From contig JBITNC010000001.1 of assembly GCA_050084985.1 (NCBI GenBank), positions 82,894,001 to 82,958,000 on the forward strand: 64,000 bases of DNA, read 5' to 3'. The stretch comes from Nageia nagi. Its lineage: Eukaryota; Pinophyta. A program made the position numbers and the translations under genes. The first letter of the stretch is position 1. Each line of letters starts with the position of its first letter. The notes under the pieces are model-generated. The model saw nothing but the letters and a program-made list of their open reading frames with translations, made no database searches and was not told the origin of the DNA. This document shows, in pieces, positions 61,186-64,000 of the stretch.

Positions 61186-62528
61186 CTACATAGTAAAGAT
61201 GAAATAAATATAATATTATCCTTTAAGATATACAATATTTTCTTATGGAGGACCATGGCAATGAAAATGATCCTTAGTTTTTCAAGGAAATATACTTCAA
61301 ATCTATCATTCATATGATCATCAATAAAGCATATAATGAAATTCATGAGAAAATACTTGAGTTTTGACAATGTAGTAGTCTTGGAACTTAATTTGCATAA
61401 ATTTTCAAAGAAGACCCACATCATTGGCAGCATGAAATGTGCCAAATTTGCTGATCTTATCTTAAAAAATATTAATTATTAACCTAAAAATATGTCATTT
61501 CCACAAAGAGATTAGAAAATAACATCAAAATATGATGAAATATTGACATCCCCTTGCAGCAATTTTAGGTTGCTAGCAGTGTAGAATTGCCTATTTTGTG
61601 TGTAGGATTTTGGAAAGCCTATAGCAACCATGTTTTTGTATCATTGCAATGTTTGAATGTAGCAAAATAAGTTTTGGAACATGCCCCAAGTAGTTGTAGG
61701 TAGATGTGTCTAGAATCACTCATTCTAGTGTTCATAATATTCCTTTCACAACTCCATAGAATTGTTAGATAGATATAGTGAAAAAAATTATTTGAAAGTT
61801 TGTTTAAATTACCTTTTTCCATGCTGCTAATGGCATATTTTTAATACAAATTTAATCAAAAATTGCAATTACTTTATTTTCATTTTTTAGACAAATAGGA
61901 AATATTCAAATGAACTTCATGAATTATTTTGATACATTTTCATTTGATTGCATGTACAATTCATCAAAATGCACATTGTTGGCAATGTGAAAATTGCATT
62001 TTTATATTGTGAAAAAGAGACATGAGAAACATGAAATTTTTCTAAGCAATTTGGTCATACAAAATAATGATTCCACTTGCCTTAGGAGGAAAAAGAGTGA
62101 TGCCCTAGTTTAAAGGTTGAAAGTCAACTTATATAAGCAAATTTTCAAAAAAAAAAGTCATTTTAACTTTTTCAATAACTAGAATTTGAGCATTCTAGTC
62201 CTCTAGCCCCTCAAGTAATAATGTGCTACCAAATTCTTAATTTCCAATTTCTCATGTAGGTTGAGTTTGTACTATTATTTTACTTTTCAGAGATATTATG
62301 TGATTGATTTTGATTCTTTTACTATGGTAAATGGAAATTAGAGAAAAATTGGGTACCCAATTACTAGAAGATGCAGTTACATTATAGAGTTACTATGATT
62401 CCTTCCTTATGACCACACAGTGAGTTATTTTTAATTATGTAGTTTTACTTTTTTTTTTTAATTTAATTTACAATTTTGGAATTTTTGCTTTTCCAAATGA
62501 ACTCAACTTTTCATTTTTTTCCTTGTAG
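61186..62528. other. Non-coding stretch of element G
   Basis: AT-rich; no supportable coding region. It ends in a T-rich run and TTTTTTCCTTGTAG (acceptor AG at 62527-62528), which may be the end of an upstream intron of the PMD gene. Confidence 0.45.
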
Positions 62529-64000
62529 GAGTGCAAGTTTCTCATGAGAGGAGGTCCTATGATGATAGCTACACTTAAGAAAGTGCAAACATGGCCAAGG
62601 ATACCACATATCGATAATATCTTATATAGGTGTGGTCTTACAGATTTGGGTAATAGGATTTACCTCTTCTAATAATGCTAGCAGAGTGATGGGATCCTAA
62701 ATATTGCACACTTCACCTACCCCCAAGTGAAATTTAAGTGACCTTACTTGATGTATACCATATCTAGGGTATCCTCATCAGGAGGAATTTGGTGCATCAC
62801 CAAGAGCTTGTAGAAAATAATGTGTGTTAGCAAGAGGCTCTATGGCTCATGGGTGGGGTGGATCATGATTGGGAGCATCAAGTTGCCCATCTTGCAGATG
62901 TGTGCCAATTTATACCAGCATGGTATCATCATTGGCTATATATTGTAGCTATCATAGCCATGTACTTATATCTAGATAAGAGTAGTTCAACTTTTTTAAT
63001 TGACCTAGTATGGATTGTTAGGCAGATTTGTGAGAGAGGGACTCAATTTTCTTGAGACCAATGGTTTTATCCTATTTGTATAGAAATTTATATGACTTAA
63101 TGAATGTTTACAAGATCAATATCATGATCGCACATGCAAGCCTACTACACCTTTGGGCCTATGATCACATAGATGTTATGCAGCTTGTAGGATTAAAAAG
63201 AGCTAGGGAGGATTTGAGTGACATAGCTCTTATGTGCTAGACCTCATGTGCTAATGGATATAGATACTCACATTCCCTATAGGCTCAAAGGAGGGATATT
63301 AATGGATTGTAGGTAAGGGAGCTTTCTTGGGTGTGTTTTTAAGATTTTGTATGGCATTTAAATGCACATCAACTTGCATGGGTTTGATAGAATTGCTTTC
63401 TCTAGAAATGAAGAAAGATTATAGAGCCCTACCATCTTGGTCATATTTTGTGATAATTTGGGATTCAATAAGATATCCCACTTGTACCCACAACATACAA
63501 GTGATATTTAGTGGAGAGGGACTTGCAAATAAGATCATAGATGATTATTGTGTGGAGGGATTCTTGGGAGGAGCCCAAGCAATGGATGCGATTATACATG
63601 AGTTGATGGCTCCCTAAGTTATCCTCAATTATGTTGCATGGTAGGTAGGTGTGCACCCAAGTGATATTGGCTTGGGTGAGGATGATAGCAATGATGGGGT
63701 GGCTACTAGTGAGGGATCAAAGGAGGATGATCCTTATTAGATTAATTATCTAATCCATGATGTATCTACCTAGGAGGATAAGGGAGTAAGAGGTTTAGCC
63801 ACTCTTTCCATAGCTACCCTAGCACCAGATAAAATGATAAGTTAGCTTATTGGTTTTTATATTTCATGTATAATTAGAAAGTGACTAATCTAATTTTTTT
63901 ATGGAATAGGAGCTCCAGATGCTAGGAATTCCTCTTTGGAGGTAGAGGTAGTGAGATTACAACCTTTAGAGATTGAGATTACTAGGTTATGACCTATGGA
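62529..64000 (+). pseudogene. Plant mobile domain (PMD) gene in element G, antisense to G
   Basis: Starts after a possible splice acceptor (62527-62528) with ECKFLMRGGPMMIATLKK. The PMD signature is degenerate: a stop in the LAExWDP stretch, TLHLPPSEI, VTLLDVYHI (62670-62770). AWYHHWLYIVAIIAMYLYLD (about 62921-62980) follows, then LLHLWAYDHIDV (63143-63178), the WAYEH motif. The 63327-63617 frame gives the C-terminal part. An intron-like segment lies at 63837-63909, then a coiled-coil-like exon (LEVEVVRLQPLEIEITRL) at the window edge. Several stops. Same order as in B. Confidence 0.65.
63837..63909 (+). other. Intron-like segment in the PMD gene of G
   Basis: AT-rich 73-bp segment with ATAAGT at the left (probably from GTAAGT) and TTTTTTTATGGAATAG at the right. 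It lies just before a coiled-coil-like exon, the same place as 16838-16918 in B. Confidence 0.45.

Larger units (their letters stand above)
59170..64000 (-). mobile_element. Element G: 3' part of a Tat-like element
   Basis: On the minus strand: an antisense PMD gene (plus strand 62529-64000), a 3' region with 190-bp tandem repeats, a polypurine tract (59886-59900) and the 3' LTR (59170-59885). Pol would lie right of the window. The order is that of A, B and H. Its LTR starts TGTAGACACC like those of A and H but differs otherwise. It cuts C at the end of gag. Confidence 0.65.

Noticed and set aside
1-64000. tRNA, rRNA or organelle DNA
   Set aside because: No cloverleaf, rRNA core or plastid/mitochondrial gene seen on either strand on reading; a tRNA scan would settle it.

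Overview
This is plant nuclear DNA made almost entirely of old, nested LTR retrotransposons. Ty1/copia, chromodomain Ty3/gypsy and Tat-type Ty3/gypsy elements, together with plant mobile domain (PMD) genes, point to a seed plant. The AT-rich, CpG-poor, stop-riddled sequence suggests a large repeat-filled genome; the species cannot be told. I see no intact host gene, tRNA, rRNA or CRISPR array.

The elements are lettered A-I below. D (1-3219, minus) is the 5' part of a copia element and lies in the 5' LTR of A. A (3220-28997, plus) is a long Tat element: leader, gag, protease, reverse transcriptase, two RNase H domains, integrase, a 7 kb 3' region with a PMD gene on the opposite strand, and the 3' LTR. 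B (13334-20744, minus) sits inside A's integrase. It has 822-bp LTRs, gag and an antisense PMD gene but no pol. A itself sits in the 5' LTR of F (28998-51795, plus), a chromovirus with 5-kb LTRs. F's 5' LTR also holds I (33278-41641, minus), a copia element with 500-bp LTRs and a 5-bp target duplication. F ends inside the PMD gene of H (51796-53946, plus), of which only the 3' end is visible. H abuts C (53947-59169, minus), a decayed Tat pol region. C is cut at 59170 by the 3' LTR of G (59170-64000, minus), another Tat-like element with 190-bp tandem repeats and an antisense PMD gene. The inferred nesting is C > H > F > A > B and D, with I in F and G in C. Outer 5' ends lie left of the window.

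The best-supported junctions are I in F (equal LTRs, TGTAT duplication, and an empty copy of the site in F's other LTR) and B in A (equal LTRs, near-perfect target duplication, integrase frame resuming in register on the far side). The joins of A in F, D in A and F in H each have one side visible and are supported by alignment to a second copy.

The most unusual theme is the PMD gene: four separate copies (in B, A, H and G), always antisense to the retroelement and always between pol and the 3' LTR. Two copies carry an intron-like stretch at the same place. An intron antisense to the genomic RNA would not be spliced out during retrotransposition. All coding regions here look dead: each has several stops or frameshifts.
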